Part shown: piece after piece, positions 9,198 to 18,602 of the stretch
Layout: every line of letters begins with the position of its first letter
Position numbering within the stretch: position 1 is the stretch's first letter
Source: Thalassospira sp. MCCC 1A01428
Lineage (GTDB): Bacteria; Pseudomonadota; Alphaproteobacteria; Rhodospirillales; Thalassospiraceae
Direction of reading: 5' to 3'
Assembly: GCF_002115825.1 (NCBI RefSeq)
Contig: NZ_JFJZ01000025.1
Location: 1-64,000, forward strand
Length of the DNA: 64,000 nucleotides
Notes under the pieces: generated by a model
Seen by the model: the letters and a program-made list of their open reading frames with translations, nothing else
Databases searched by the model: none
What the model was told of the DNA's origin: nothing
Position numbers and translations under genes: made by a program

Positions 9198-10741
9198 CCG
9201 TGCAACAAAGCATACCCGACGAAAAAAAGACGGGTGAAGAAGTCGTTATGTCCGCCCGGCATGTTGCCAAGCATTACGGGCCGATCAAGGCCCTTAAAGG
9301 GGTGAATTTTGACATTCATCGCGGTCAGGTTACGACCCTTTTTGGCGAAAATGGTGCTGGTAAATCCACATTAATGAAAGTCCTGTCGGGTATTATTGCC
9401 CCGACATCGGGTCAGATTCTTCTGGACGGCAAACCTGTCAATTTTCATGGCGCAAATGATGCTCTGGCACATGGCATTTCAATTATTCACCAGGAACTGG
9501 CCCTCGCCCCGAACCTCAATGTCCGCGACAATATTTTCATGGGTCGCGAAATTCGAGCCGCCAGCGGCGTCAATTTCGCCGAGGAAGAACGCATTACCCG
9601 TGCGCTGATGAAGGAACTTGAAGAAGACCTTGATCCCCTGACCCCGGTTGAAGAGCTGCGCCTGGGCCAACAGCAGATTGTCGAAATCGCCCGCGCCCTT
9701 CAGGCCAAAAGCCGCATCCTGATCATGGATGAACCGACATCGGCCCTTTCTGCATCTGAAGTCGACGTGCTGTTCAAGGTAATTAACGATCTGACGGCCA
9801 AAGGTGTCAGCATCGTTTATATCTCGCATCATCTTGAAGAAGCCCTTGAAATAACTGACCACGCCGTTGTTTTGCGCGATGGCACAATGACAGCCTGGGC
9901 GCCACGCGCAGAGATTGATCTGGAATGGATCGTTCGCAACATGGTTGGCGAAAACTTTGATCTTGGCAGCCCGCCAAACAGCAAAATGGGCGATGCGGCC
10001 CTGACCATTGAAAATCTGTGCGTGCCCGATGCCTCGGGTCATGGGCTGGTCGTTGATCATTTAAACCTGAATGTCCGGTCGGGCGAAATTGTTTGTATTT
10101 ACGGATTGATGGGCGCCGGGCGCACCGAAATGATGGAATGTGCGGCTGGCAGGCTTTCGGCGCAAAGCGGTACCATCAAATTGCAGGGCCGGGAAATTTC
10201 GCCTCTGTCTATCGCCCAACGTATTGATGCCGGGCTGGTTCTGGTCCCGGAAGACCGGCAACGTGATGGTCTTGTTCCCACAATGACAGTGGGACAAAAC
10301 CTGTCGCTGGCCTCAATCGCGGCCTTTACCCGCGGGCTGTTTACCAGCCGAAAGGACGAGCGCGAGGTGATTGAGAATTCCATTCGCGAGGTGACCGTCA
10401 AAACCGATGGCGGCGGGGCCATGATCGGCTCGCTTTCGGGCGGCAACCAGCAAAAGGTTGTGATCGGCAAAATGCTTGCCACCCGACCCGAGGTCATTCT
10501 GCTCGACGAACCATCGCGCGGCATTGATATCGGCGCCAAGGCCGAGGTTTTCAAATTACTGGCAAAAACGGCCGAAACACGCGGGTTGGCGGTGGTTTAC
10601 ACAACCTCCGAAGTCAGCGAATGCCTCAGCATTGCGCATCGCATCATCGTTATGAACAAGGGCCGCATCGCGGCCGAGTTCGACCATACCGTAACCAAAG
10701 AACAGATCATGGCCGCCTCTGGCGAAGCCGTACATCATTAA
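9194..10741 (+). CDS. eryE: Sugar ABC transporter ATP-binding protein (EryE type)
   Basis: 515 residues with two fused ABC ATPase domains, the RbsA/XylG layout. The first domain has Walker A GENGAGKST (residues 51-59), a degenerate signature LRLGQQQIVEIARAL and Walker B ILIMDEPTSAL. The second has a degenerate Walker A (GLMGAGRTE), signature LSGGNQQKVVIG and Walker B VILLDEPSRGID. It powers sugar or polyol uptake with the permease and binding protein that follow. Assignment to erythritol rests on its position divergent from eryABCD, as for eryEFG in Rhizobium and Brucella. Sequence alone gives only the carbohydrate (CUT2) class. Confidence 0.85.
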   Translation: MTVQQSIPDEKKTGEEVVMSARHVAKHYGPIKALKGVNFDIHRGQVTTLFGENGAGKSTLMKVLSGIIAPTSGQILLDGKPVNFHGANDALAHGISIIHQELALAPNLNVRDNIFMGREIRAASGVNFAEEERITRALMKELEEDLDPLTPVEELRLGQQQIVEIARALQAKSRILIMDEPTSALSASEVDVLFKVINDLTAKGVSIVYISHHLEEALEITDHAVVLRDGTMTAWAPRAEIDLEWIVRNMVGENFDLGSPPNSKMGDAALTIENLCVPDASGHGLVVDHLNLNVRSGEIVCIYGLMGAGRTEMMECAAGRLSAQSGTIKLQGREISPLSIAQRIDAGLVLVPEDRQRDGLVPTMTVGQNLSLASIAAFTRGLFTSRKDEREVIENSIREVTVKTDGGGAMIGSLSGGNQQKVVIGKMLATRPEVILLDEPSRGIDIGAKAEVFKLLAKTAETRGLAVVYTTSEVSECLSIAHRIIVMNKGRIAAEFDHTVTKEQIMAASGEAVHH

Positions 10742-10752
10742 GAGAGGCCAAG

Positions 10753-11787
10753 ATGGCGGACATTACCAATTCCAAGCCCGCAACAGGTGGCATGAACTTC
10801 AACTTAGGTAAAATTCTTCTTGAAGGGCGCGCGTTTTTTGCCCTTGTCGTAATCATTGTCGCATTCTCATTCCTGTCGCCTGTTTACTTCAGCGCGAACA
10901 ATTTCCTTATCATGTCATCACATGTCGCGATCTTTGGCCTTCTTGCGATCGGCATGCTGCTTGTCATTCTTAACGGCGGCATTGACCTTTCGGTTGGCTC
11001 AACCCTGGGTCTTTCGGGTGTGGTTGCAGGCTTTTTAATGCAGGGCGTCGAACTGCCATCTGCCGGTGTCATCCTGTATCCGCCGGTTTGGGCTGTTGTG
11101 GTGCTGACGGTTTTACTCGGCGCGTTTGTCGGCGCAATTAACGGTGTGCTGATCGCATTCTTTCGGGTGCCGGCCTTTGTCGCAACACTGGGTATGCTTT
11201 ATGTCGCACGCGGTGTTGCCCTGCTAATGACCAACGGCCTGACCTATAACAACCTTGGCGGTGCCGAAGCATTAGGCAATACCGGTTTTGACTGGCTGGG
11301 CTTTAACCGCATCGCCGGTATACCGATTGGCGTTATCGTCCTTGCCCTGGTTGCGCTCGCCGTTGGCCTTGTTCTGATACGCACGGCCTTTGGCCGCTGG
11401 CTTTACGCGTCGGGCGGCAACGAACGTGCCGCCGAATTATCCGGCGTCCCAACACGCGGTGTTAAAATCTCGGTTTATGTGCTGTCAGGTGTTTGTGCCG
11501 CCATTGCCGGGCTGGTTCTTTCTTCGCAATTGACATCGGCGGGCCCGACAGCCGGGACCACTTATGAACTTACAGCCATTGCTGCCGTTGTTATTGGCGG
11601 TGCCGCCCTTACAGGCGGTCGCGGCAACGTGCGCGGCACTATGCTGGGCGCTTTTGTCATCGGGTTTCTTAGCGACGGCCTCGTCATCATCGGCGTATCC
11701 GCCTATTGGCAAACGGTTTTTACCGGTGCGGTGATCGTCCTTGCCGTGCTGCTTAACAGCCTGCAATACGGCCGCGCCGGCCGATAA
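10753..11787 (+). CDS. eryF: Sugar ABC transporter permease (EryF type)
   Basis: 344 residues, strongly hydrophobic, of the RbsC-type permease family (BPD_transp_2). Characteristic stretches are LLAIGMLLVILNGGIDLSVG, ARGVALLMTNGLTY and ELTAIAAVVIGGAALTGGRG. It should form a homodimeric channel in the inner membrane. The ATG at 10753 follows GAGAGG. Upstream in-frame starts would overlap the ATPase gene and are rejected. Eleven bases separate it from eryE. The substrate is inferred from the locus. Confidence 0.87.
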   Translation: MADITNSKPATGGMNFNLGKILLEGRAFFALVVIIVAFSFLSPVYFSANNFLIMSSHVAIFGLLAIGMLLVILNGGIDLSVGSTLGLSGVVAGFLMQGVELPSAGVILYPPVWAVVVLTVLLGAFVGAINGVLIAFFRVPAFVATLGMLYVARGVALLMTNGLTYNNLGGAEALGNTGFDWLGFNRIAGIPIGVIVLALVALAVGLVLIRTAFGRWLYASGGNERAAELSGVPTRGVKISVYVLSGVCAAIAGLVLSSQLTSAGPTAGTTYELTAIAAVVIGGAALTGGRGNVRGTMLGAFVIGFLSDGLVIIGVSAYWQTVFTGAVIVLAVLLNSLQYGRAGR

Positions 11788-11887
11788 AACACATCGAAAT
11801 TCGCGGTCGCGGGACAGGGTGGTCCCGCGCCCGAATAACCGCCGGTCTTAACCGGCAAATATCAAAACCCACGGGAGGACACCCAAA

Positions 11888-12838
11888 ATGAATCTTTTTA
11901 AACGCACAATCCTTGCATCCGTTTTAGCCTTGCCATTCATGGCACAGGCCGCAATGGCCGATGGCCTGATTTCGATCATCGTCAATGATCCGTCCAACCC
12001 CTATTGGCTGGCAGAAGGCAATGTTGCCAAGGCCACTGCCGAAAAACTGGGCTATAGCGCAAATGTTGGCGCACACAAGGGCGACACCAACACCGAAAGT
12101 AACCTTGTCGATACCGCAATTACCAATCAGGCAAAAGCCATCATCCTGGACCCGGCCAATGCCGATGGTTCCGTTGGTGCGGTGAAAAAGGCTGTGGAAG
12201 CCGGTATTCCGGTTTTCATCATCAATGCCGAAATCAACCAGACCGGCCTTGCCAAGGCGCAACTTGTTTCCAACAACGCCCAGGGTGCTGCCCTTGGCGC
12301 CATGGCGTGGGTTGATGCCATGGGCGACAAGGGTTCCTATGTCGAACTGTTTGGCGCACCGTCTGACAATAATGCCCAGACCCGTTCCAACGGTTTTGAA
12401 ACAGTGTTAAGCCAGTATCCCGACCTTGAGAAAAAAGCACAGGAAGTTGCCAACTGGGACCGGACGCAGGGCTATAACAAAATGCAATCCATGTTGCAGG
12501 CTAACCCGGACATTAACGGTGTCATTTCCGGTAATGACGAAATGGCCCTGGGCGCTATCGCCGCCCTGAAAGAAGCAGGCAAACTTGAGGGTAAAGTCAT
12601 TGGCGGCTTTGACGGCTCGCCCGATGCCGTCGCGGCAGTAAAGGCCGGTGAACTTACCTACACCGTGCTTCAGCCCGTCGCGATTTTTGCCAAAGACGCG
12701 GTAGAGCAGGCCGATTACTTTATCAAAAATGATAAGCTGAAAGTATCCGAAGAAAAGCAGCTCTTCGATTGCATTCTGATCGATTCCAGCATCCTCGACG
12801 TTTATTCCTTTGCTGGCCCGTTTCAACTCGACCGGTAA
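11888..12838 (+). CDS. eryG: Periplasmic sugar-binding protein (EryG type)
   Basis: 316 residues with a clear Sec signal peptide ending near AQAAMADG (about residue 24). The mature part is a ribose-type periplasmic binding protein (IIVNDPSNPYWLAEGNVAKA, ANADGSVGAVKKAVEAGIPV, GVISGNDEMALGAIAALKEA). An ABC transporter of this class takes its specificity from this protein. Erythritol is inferred from the flanking ery genes. GGGAGGA precedes the ATG. The gene is separated from the permease by 100 bases and followed by a strong terminator. Confidence 0.87.
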   Translation: MNLFKRTILASVLALPFMAQAAMADGLISIIVNDPSNPYWLAEGNVAKATAEKLGYSANVGAHKGDTNTESNLVDTAITNQAKAIILDPANADGSVGAVKKAVEAGIPVFIINAEINQTGLAKAQLVSNNAQGAALGAMAWVDAMGDKGSYVELFGAPSDNNAQTRSNGFETVLSQYPDLEKKAQEVANWDRTQGYNKMQSMLQANPDINGVISGNDEMALGAIAALKEAGKLEGKVIGGFDGSPDAVAAVKAGELTYTVLQPVAIFAKDAVEQADYFIKNDKLKVSEEKQLFDCILIDSSILDVYSFAGPFQLDR

Positions 12839-12871
12839 TCAACCTTGCCGATCCGCTCCTGTCTGAACGAC

Positions 12872-12906
12872 AAACCCCGGTCCAATTCAAATTGGCCGGG
12901 GTTTTG
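12872..12906 (+). terminator. Rho-independent terminator after eryG
   Basis: The arm AAACCCCGG-T-CCAATT pairs with AATTGGCCGGGGTTT around a two-base loop with a single bulged T, and is followed by TTTTG. It lies 33 bases after the eryG stop and ends the transporter operon. Confidence 0.85.
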
Positions 12907-12975
12907 TTCTCTCAAAAGCATGAGGATAACGCAGGTATTGGCACCTTATCAGCACTGGAAAGATCTGCACGCACC

Positions 12976-13018
12976 AACAAAATCATTCTTCACGCCAGGC
13001 GCAGGGAATGATTTTGTT
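12976..13018. repeat. Perfect 13-bp inverted repeat with a 17-base spacer
   Basis: AACAAAATCATTC (12976-12988) is repeated in inverse as GAATGATTTTGTT (13006-13018). It sits between two convergent operons, after the eryG terminator and before the 3' end of the aldolase gene. It has no T-tract for either strand, so terminator function is not obvious. The right arm runs into TTTTGTTAACAGAA (13012-13025), similar to elements in the ery promoters. Confidence 0.6.
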
Positions 13019-13074
13019 AACAGAATACAGAACACGATGAAGGCCTACATCACCTGGTTTCGACAATATCAAAA

Positions 13075-14118
13075 TCAAGCACTGATCACGCCAGATGCCA
13101 TCGCTTCTAGCGGTAATGGCTTAATACGATCCGCTTGCCCCGCCGTCCCAAATGCCTCAAACCGGGCCTGACACAGTTCCATCATCAGGGCCGTTCCTTC
13201 TTTTAAATATTTGCGCGGATCAAATTCAGCCGGATCATTGGCCAGAACACGACGGACACCCGCCGTCATCGCCATACGATTATCTGTATCAATATTCACT
13301 TTCCGCACACCGGAACGAATGCCACGTTGAATTTCCGCAACCGGCACCCCCCACGTTGGGCGCATGTCACCCCCAAAATTGTTAATCATCTGGCGCAAAT
13401 CATCGGGGACAGAAGATGAGCCGTGCATCACCAAATGCGTATTGGGCAAGCGACGATTAATTTCTTCGATAACCGACATGGCAAGAATGTCGCCATCCGG
13501 CTGGCGCGTGAATTTATATGCCCCGTGACTGGTCCCCATCGCCACCGCCAGGGCATCAACCCCGGTCTCGCGCACAAACTGTTCAGCTTCTTCCGGGTCG
13601 GTTAAAAGCTGGTCCTCGGACAGTTTCCCGGTTGCGCCATGACCATCTTCCTGGTCGCCCATACCAGTTTCAAGCGACCCCAAAACGCCCAATTCGCCCT
13701 CAACCGAAACACCACAAGCATGGGCCATTTCAACCACACGCGCGGTAATATCGCGATTATAATCATAATCCGCCGGGGTTTTGCCATCCGCCAGCAGCGA
13801 GCCATCCATCATCACGGATGTAAAACCATGCTGGATTGCCGTTGCACAGGTTGCAAGGTTATTGCCATGATCAAGATGCATACAAACCGGGATTTCGGGA
13901 AAAGTTTCTACCAACCCGTCAATCAGTCGCGCCAGCAACCGATCTCCGGCATAGGCCCGCGCCCCGCGTGACGCGGCAAGGATCACCGGCGCATTGGCCT
14001 TGCGCGCCGCATTCATAATCGCAAGACCCATTTCCATGTTCGATATGTTAAAAGCCGGCACGGCATAGCCATGTTCGGCAGCATGATCAAGCAATTGGCG
14101 AAGCGTGATACGAGCCAT
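13075..14118 (-). CDS. fba: Class II fructose/sedoheptulose-bisphosphate aldolase, Calvin-cycle type
   Basis: 347 residues of the class II, zinc-dependent aldolase family in its longer Calvin-cycle (CbbA) form. The zinc and substrate motifs are visible: [42 protein letters not shown] and [14 protein letters not shown]. CbbA-type enzymes accept both glyceraldehyde 3-phosphate and erythrose 4-phosphate as partner of dihydroxyacetone phosphate. Last gene of the eryH-eryI-fbp-fba operon, three bases after fbp. In this setting a role in condensing erythrose 4-phosphate to sedoheptulose 1,7-bisphosphate is plausible. Plain gluconeogenic aldolase is the alternative. Confidence 0.88.
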   Translation of the reverse strand: MARITLRQLLDHAAEHGYAVPAFNISNMEMGLAIMNAARKANAPVILAASRGARAYAGDRLLARLIDGLVETFPEIPVCMHLDHGNNLATCATAIQHGFTSVMMDGSLLADGKTPADYDYNRDITARVVEMAHACGVSVEGELGVLGSLETGMGDQEDGHGATGKLSEDQLLTDPEEAEQFVRETGVDALAVAMGTSHGAYKFTRQPDGDILAMSVIEEINRRLPNTHLVMHGSSSVPDDLRQMINNFGGDMRPTWGVPVAEIQRGIRSGVRKVNIDTDNRMAMTAGVRRVLANDPAEFDPRKYLKEGTALMMELCQARFEAFGTAGQADRIKPLPLEAMASGVISA

Positions 14119-14121
14119 TAA

Positions 14122-15090
14122 TCAGGTCTCCCCGGATATGTATTTTGCGATAATGTCGACTTCATCAGAGGCACCAAACACAAGCGGCACATTCTGATGC
14201 GGTGTTTCGGGCACAAGGTCGAGAATACGATGCGTGCCATTGGTGGCCCGGCCCCTGGCCGCTTCGATCAGGCAGGCAATGGGCACGGCCTCATAGGCCA
14301 GGCGCAAGCGACCTTCACGATAGTTTTCCCGCTGGTCCGCCGGGTATAAAAACGCGCCGCCCTGCAATAAAATGCGGTGCAATTCGCCAACGGCGGCCGC
14401 CAGCCAGCGCATATTAAAATCACGGCCACGCGGGCCATCCGCCCCGGCACGCAAATCAACGGCCCATTGCTTCAAACCCGGGCACCAATGGCGTTCATTA
14501 GAGGCATTATAGGCAATTGTCGATGCCGCCGGTTTGACACGCACATCGCGTGCCGCCATTCGAAAATCCTGCCCGTCGTAGGTGGCGATATGCACACCCT
14601 GCCCGGTGGTAAAGCCAAAATCCAGCGAATGTCCAAAGGATGCATAGCCCGCGGCAACCGCTTCGCTGCCTTTACGGCAAAAATCGCCCGAACCGGCAGG
14701 GTAAATCACAAAAAGCATCCCCAGCGGCGCGCCAATACCAATCGATCCCGAACCATCAATTGGATCGATGGCAATATCGTAAACCCCCTCGGGATCAAGC
14801 AGTTCAACAGCTTCGGCTTCTTCTGAAAGCATATGGCGCACACCGCGGCCCTGAAGCACCGCTACCATGTGATTATGCGCGCCGACATCAAGCGCCTTTT
14901 GCGCATCGCCGCTTTCATTCTTGCCACACAGCGCGGCTGGATCACCGGGCAATTTCCCGGCCGCCAGCCGTGCTGCAATTGCGGGCAATGCACCGGCGAT
15001 GGCATCAATAACGCCACCCAGTTTCCCGGCAGGCAGGCAGCTGTGCAGGATCGCCGCCTCCAGGGCACGATCATTTGGCAATGTCAGCAT
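14122..15090 (-). CDS. fbp: Class I fructose-1,6-bisphosphatase (possible SBPase)
   Basis: 322 residues of the class I FBPase family. Metal-binding motifs are LSEEAEAVELL and AIDPIDGSGSIGIGAPLG (variant of DPLDGSSN). Later motifs are YNASNERHWCPGLKQW and YREGRLRLAYEAVPIA. Bacterial class I enzymes of autotrophs (CbbF) also act on sedoheptulose 1,7-bisphosphate. It lies between eryI and fba in one operon, 93 bases after the eryI stop. Growth of Brucella on erythritol does not need FBPase, so its inclusion here is unexpected and hints at the heptulose reaction. Confidence 0.87.
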   Translation of the reverse strand: MLTLPNDRALEAAILHSCLPAGKLGGVIDAIAGALPAIAARLAAGKLPGDPAALCGKNESGDAQKALDVGAHNHMVAVLQGRGVRHMLSEEAEAVELLDPEGVYDIAIDPIDGSGSIGIGAPLGMLFVIYPAGSGDFCRKGSEAVAAGYASFGHSLDFGFTTGQGVHIATYDGQDFRMAARDVRVKPAASTIAYNASNERHWCPGLKQWAVDLRAGADGPRGRDFNMRWLAAAVGELHRILLQGGAFLYPADQRENYREGRLRLAYEAVPIACLIEAARGRATNGTHRILDLVPETPHQNVPLVFGASDEVDIIAKYISGET

Positions 15091-15183
15091 GTCGGGATAT
15101 CCGTTACGTAAAGCATGTTAAAGGAAACATGCTTTCGTCAAAATGGCCAGGTTGTTTAAAGCCCCGGCGCGTAAACCTGCAAT

Positions 15184-15645
15184 TCAGGCAGAGTGGTATT
15201 TTGCATCAACAGCGTCGATAGCATTAACGTTGCTGGCCGATTTGCCCTGCGGATCAAAAACAGCGGACAAAAACGCATCGGCAATATCCTTGGCAAGTTC
15301 TGTTCCCACAACGCGGGCACCCATCGTGATGATATGCGCGTTGTTAGATGTTGCCGCCTTCCCGGCCGAGTAGGTATCGTGCGTTTGTGCCGCACGGATG
15401 CCAGGTACCTTGTTGGCCGCAAGGCACACACCAATGCCGGTGCCGCAGCACAAAATTCCCCGGTCATAGGTACCCGCCTTGATTTCCGATGCCACCCGGT
15501 CCGACAGATTGGCATAAAAATCATCGGGGCCACTTTCGGTCCGCGACGCCTCTGTTACCTCATAAGCAGGGTTTTGGCTTAAATATTCTGCCAGAACCTT
15601 TGCCAGGCCTTCACCGGCACTGTCACCGGCCACTACGATTTTCAT
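15184..15645 (-). CDS. eryI: EryI, D-erythrose 4-phosphate isomerase (RpiB-like)
   Basis: 153 residues of the RpiB/LacAB isomerase family ([15 protein letters not shown] at the N-terminus, [20 protein letters not shown] with the catalytic Cys, [14 protein letters not shown]). The ATG at 15645 is preceded by TGGAGGAAA. It overlaps the eryH stop by four bases (ATGA). In Brucella the RpiB linked to ery genes (EryI) converts D-erythrulose 4-phosphate to D-erythrose 4-phosphate, the last ery-specific step. An ordinary ribose 5-phosphate isomerase B is the alternative, less likely beside eryH. Confidence 0.87.
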   Translation of the reverse strand: MKIVVAGDSAGEGLAKVLAEYLSQNPAYEVTEASRTESGPDDFYANLSDRVASEIKAGTYDRGILCCGTGIGVCLAANKVPGIRAAQTHDTYSAGKAATSNNAHIITMGARVVGTELAKDIADAFLSAVFDPQGKSASNVNAIDAVDAKYHSA

Positions 15646-16427
15646 GTTGTTTCCTCCATTTTGGCTTGCGCATCCAGCGCTGCATCGCAGCGCCTTAAAA
15701 TGTCGAGATAGCCCGCGACGTCCCAGGCTGACCGGCCGATAAACAGCCCGTCGATATGTGGGCAAGTCACCAGATCGGCGCAGTTTTCCGGGTTGACTGA
15801 CCCGCCATACAGACAGGGAACCCGCCGCCCCAAAACATCCTCGGCCACGGCAATAATTTCGGCCTGGCGCGCATCGGCATAATCCGACGTTGCCGGTATG
15901 CCGTTTTCACCAATGGCCCAGACCGGCTCATAGGCCAGCCAGATTTGCGCCTGCTTTTGCATGTCGCTTAGTTTGGCAAGAGCACCGCGCACCTGGCGCG
16001 CCAAAACCTCGGCCGCCCGGCCCTGCTCACGATCCTGCAATGTTTCGCCAATGCAAATCAGCGGGATCAAACCGTGCCGCACAGCAGATTCGGCTTTCAA
16101 ACCAACGGTTTCATCGGTTTCGCCAAAATGTTCCCGGCGCTCGGAATGACCCAACTCGACAATATCAAGCCCGCAATCCACCAGCATCGGGGCGGAAATT
16201 TCGCCGGTCCAGGCACCCTGATCGGCCCAGTGCATATTTTGCGCACCGACAAGAACAGGCACCTCGGCAAGGGCTGCCTTAACGTCCCGCATGACCGTAA
16301 AGGGCGGAATGACAAAACTTTGAATGCGCGACGACAGATCTGCCTTCGCGATCCCCTCAGCCCAGACAAGGGCTTCGGACAATGTCTTGTTCATTTTCCA
16401 ACTGGTGCCGATCCAAACTTCGGGCAT
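15642..16427 (-). CDS. eryH: EryH, D-3-tetrulose 4-phosphate isomerase (TpiA-like)
   Basis: 261 residues of the triose-phosphate isomerase family. The catalytic Asn-Lys region ([10 protein letters not shown]), the His loop ([14 protein letters not shown]), the Glu loop ([12 protein letters not shown]) and the phosphate-binding [10 protein letters not shown] are all present. The Ser-Trp before Lys instead of the usual Asn-Trp is typical of TpiA2/EryH relatives rather than housekeeping TpiA. In the pathway it isomerises D-3-tetrulose 4-phosphate to D-erythrulose 4-phosphate. First gene of the eryH-eryI-fbp-fba operon. Confidence 0.87.
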   Translation of the reverse strand: MPEVWIGTSWKMNKTLSEALVWAEGIAKADLSSRIQSFVIPPFTVMRDVKAALAEVPVLVGAQNMHWADQGAWTGEISAPMLVDCGLDIVELGHSERREHFGETDETVGLKAESAVRHGLIPLICIGETLQDREQGRAAEVLARQVRGALAKLSDMQKQAQIWLAYEPVWAIGENGIPATSDYADARQAEIIAVAEDVLGRRVPCLYGGSVNPENCADLVTCPHIDGLFIGRSAWDVAGYLDILRRCDAALDAQAKMEETT

Positions 16428-16561
16428 GACAAAAGCTCCTCTGTCTTCATTTCAAGAAATAACATCAAAAATGTAAAATTCAACATTAATTTTGTTATTT
16501 TGTTATTTTTAATTGTTAGATCACAACCTCACTGTTAGCTTATACGCCACAGGAGGAACTC
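16428..16561. promoter_or_regulatory. Divergent eryH / tkt promoter with TTTTGTTA repeats
   Basis: The 134 bases between the eryH and tkt starts are very AT rich. Two exact tandem copies of TTTTGTTA lie at 16490-16505, and a diverged copy in the other orientation (TAACATCAAAA) at 16460-16470. Repeated short elements of this kind are common operators of DeoR- and SorC-type regulators, so the two ery regulators are candidates. Direct evidence is only the repeats. CAGGAGGAA at 16550-16558 is the tkt ribosome site. Confidence 0.5.
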
Positions 16562-18568
16562 ATGAACGCTCAATCCCAAATCGCGGCCAAAACCGCCATC
16601 GACCCCGAAAACTTCGCCCTGGCAAACTGCTTGCGCGCCCTTGCCATTGATGCCGTTAACGCGGCGAATTCCGGCCATCCCGGTGCCCCGATGGGCATGG
16701 CCGATGCCGCAACGGTTTTGTTTCGCAAACATCTGAAATTCGATGCCTCGGCACCGGACTGGGCAGATCGTGACCGTTTTGTCCTGTCAAACGGCCACGC
16801 ATCCATGCTGCTTTATGGCTTGCTGCATCTGACCGGCTATGAAGACATGACGATTGATCAGATCCGCAATTTCCGTCAATGGGGTTCGATCACGGCGGGC
16901 CACCCGGAATGGGGACATGCCAAAGGTATTGAAACCACCACCGGCCCGCTGGGGCAGGGTTTGGCAACCGCTGTTGGCATGGCCCTGGCCGAACGGGCAC
17001 TGGCTGGCGAATTCCCCGGCCTTGTTGATCATCGTACATGGGTCATGCTAGGTGATGGCTGCCTGCAAGAAGGCATAGGGCAGGAAGCAATCTCGCTTGC
17101 CGGGCATCTTGGCCTGGGCAAACTTAATCTGCTTTATGATGACAACGACATCACCATTGATGGCCCAACCGCCATTTCCTTTTCCGAAGATGTCCCTGCC
17201 CGCTTTCGGGCGTGTGGCTGGCACGTCATCAGTTGTGACGGCCATGACGCAAATGCCCTTGATGCCGCAATGAGTGCGGCAAAAGCCGAAACCACCCGGC
17301 CGACACTGATTGCCATGAAAACCATCATCGGTTTTGGCTCCCCGAACCGCGCAGGAACAGCTAAGGCACATGGTGCCCCGCTGGGCGAGGAAGAAGGCGC
17401 GCTGGCAAAGGCCGCACTGGGCTGGAATGCCGCCCCCTTTGAAATACCGGCCGACCTTGCCGCATCCTGGAAAGAAATTGGCACACGCGGTACCGCGGAA
17501 CGCAAAGCATGGGAAGCCAAACTTGCGGCCTCCAACCATGCCAATGCCTTTCGCGACCGCATTGCCGGTAAACTGCCCGACAATTATGAAAATAATGTCA
17601 GCAAGGCCCGAAACGCTCTGTTTGAAATGCCGCAAAAAGTTGCCACGCGCAAAGCATCGCAAATTGCGCTGGAACATCTTACCAGCGTCGTTCCGGCCAT
17701 GATTGGCGGCAGTGCCGATCTTACCGGCTCCAACCTCACACGGGTCTCCGCTGTCGACAGCCAGTTCACCGCCGAAATGCCGGGCCGTTATATTGGTTAT
17801 GGTGTTCGCGAATTTGGCATGGCGGCAGCAATGAACGGATTGGCATTGCATGGGGGCTTCAAACCCTATGGCGGCACTTTTCTGGTCTTCTCGGATTATG
17901 CCCGCAATGCCATCCGTCTTTCGGCCCTTATGGGGCTGGGTGTTACCTATGTTATGACCCACGATTCAATCGGCCTTGGCGAGGATGGGCCAACACATCA
18001 ACCCGTCGAACATCTGGCATCCTTGCGGGCAATCCCCAATCTTAACGTTTTTCGCCCCGCCGATGCGGTGGAAACGTTCGAAGCATGGGATATCGCGTTA
18101 ACGTCATCCACCACGCCGTCGCTCATGGCCCTGTCCCGGCAAGAAGTGCCGCAATTGCGCGACGCCGGAGACGAAAACTTAACCCGGCGCGGTGCCTATA
18201 TCATCCGGCAATTTGGCAACGCGCGTGACATAACGCTTCTCGCCACCGGCACCGAGGTTTCACTGGCAATTGATGCAGCACACCTGTTGCACGACGAAGG
18301 ATACTCGGTCGCCGTCGTATCAATGCCGTGCTGGGAATTGTTCGACGCGCAGGACGATGCCTATCGTGACGCGACACTGGGCGACGCTCCGCGCATTGCA
18401 ATAGAGGCCGCCGCTGCATTTGGCTGGACACGCTATGTTGACCGCGAGGCTGATGTCATCGGCATGCCCGGCTTTGGCGCATCCGCCCCGGCCGAACGCC
18501 TGTATGAGGAATTTGGCATCACCACCAAGGCAATTGTCGCCTTGGCAAAAATGCGGATTGGCCGATAG
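16562..18568 (+). CDS. tkt: Transketolase
   Basis: 668 residues, full length for transketolase. The N-terminal domain has SGHPGAPMGMAD and the thiamine-diphosphate motif beginning GDGCLQEGIGQEA (about residue 161) and ending with NDITIDG. The second domain has GYGVREFGMAAAMNGLALHG and HDSIGLGEDGPTHQPVEHLA. It transfers two-carbon units between ketose and aldose phosphates, using erythrose 4-phosphate as acceptor, which is exactly the product of the ery pathway. It is transcribed alone, divergent from eryH, with AGGAGGA before its ATG. Probably a polyol-dedicated paralogue, since such bacteria normally have another tkt. Confidence 0.92.
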   Translation: MNAQSQIAAKTAIDPENFALANCLRALAIDAVNAANSGHPGAPMGMADAATVLFRKHLKFDASAPDWADRDRFVLSNGHASMLLYGLLHLTGYEDMTIDQIRNFRQWGSITAGHPEWGHAKGIETTTGPLGQGLATAVGMALAERALAGEFPGLVDHRTWVMLGDGCLQEGIGQEAISLAGHLGLGKLNLLYDDNDITIDGPTAISFSEDVPARFRACGWHVISCDGHDANALDAAMSAAKAETTRPTLIAMKTIIGFGSPNRAGTAKAHGAPLGEEEGALAKAALGWNAAPFEIPADLAASWKEIGTRGTAERKAWEAKLAASNHANAFRDRIAGKLPDNYENNVSKARNALFEMPQKVATRKASQIALEHLTSVVPAMIGGSADLTGSNLTRVSAVDSQFTAEMPGRYIGYGVREFGMAAAMNGLALHGGFKPYGGTFLVFSDYARNAIRLSALMGLGVTYVMTHDSIGLGEDGPTHQPVEHLASLRAIPNLNVFRPADAVETFEAWDIALTSSTTPSLMALSRQEVPQLRDAGDENLTRRGAYIIRQFGNARDITLLATGTEVSLAIDAAHLLHDEGYSVAVVSMPCWELFDAQDDAYRDATLGDAPRIAIEAAAAFGWTRYVDREADVIGMPGFGASAPAERLYEEFGITTKAIVALAKMRIGR

Positions 18569-18574
18569 AATGCA

Positions 18575-18602
18575 CGGACCCGGAACTTAAAATCCGGGTC
18601 CG
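18575..18602 (+). terminator. Hairpin terminator after tkt
   Basis: CGGACCCGGA pairs perfectly with TCCGGGTCCG around an eight-base loop, six bases after the tkt stop. No long T-tract follows, so termination may be weak or factor assisted. Confidence 0.6.

Noticed and set aside
17048..17962. 304-residue minus-strand open frame
   Set aside because: Antisense shadow of transketolase.
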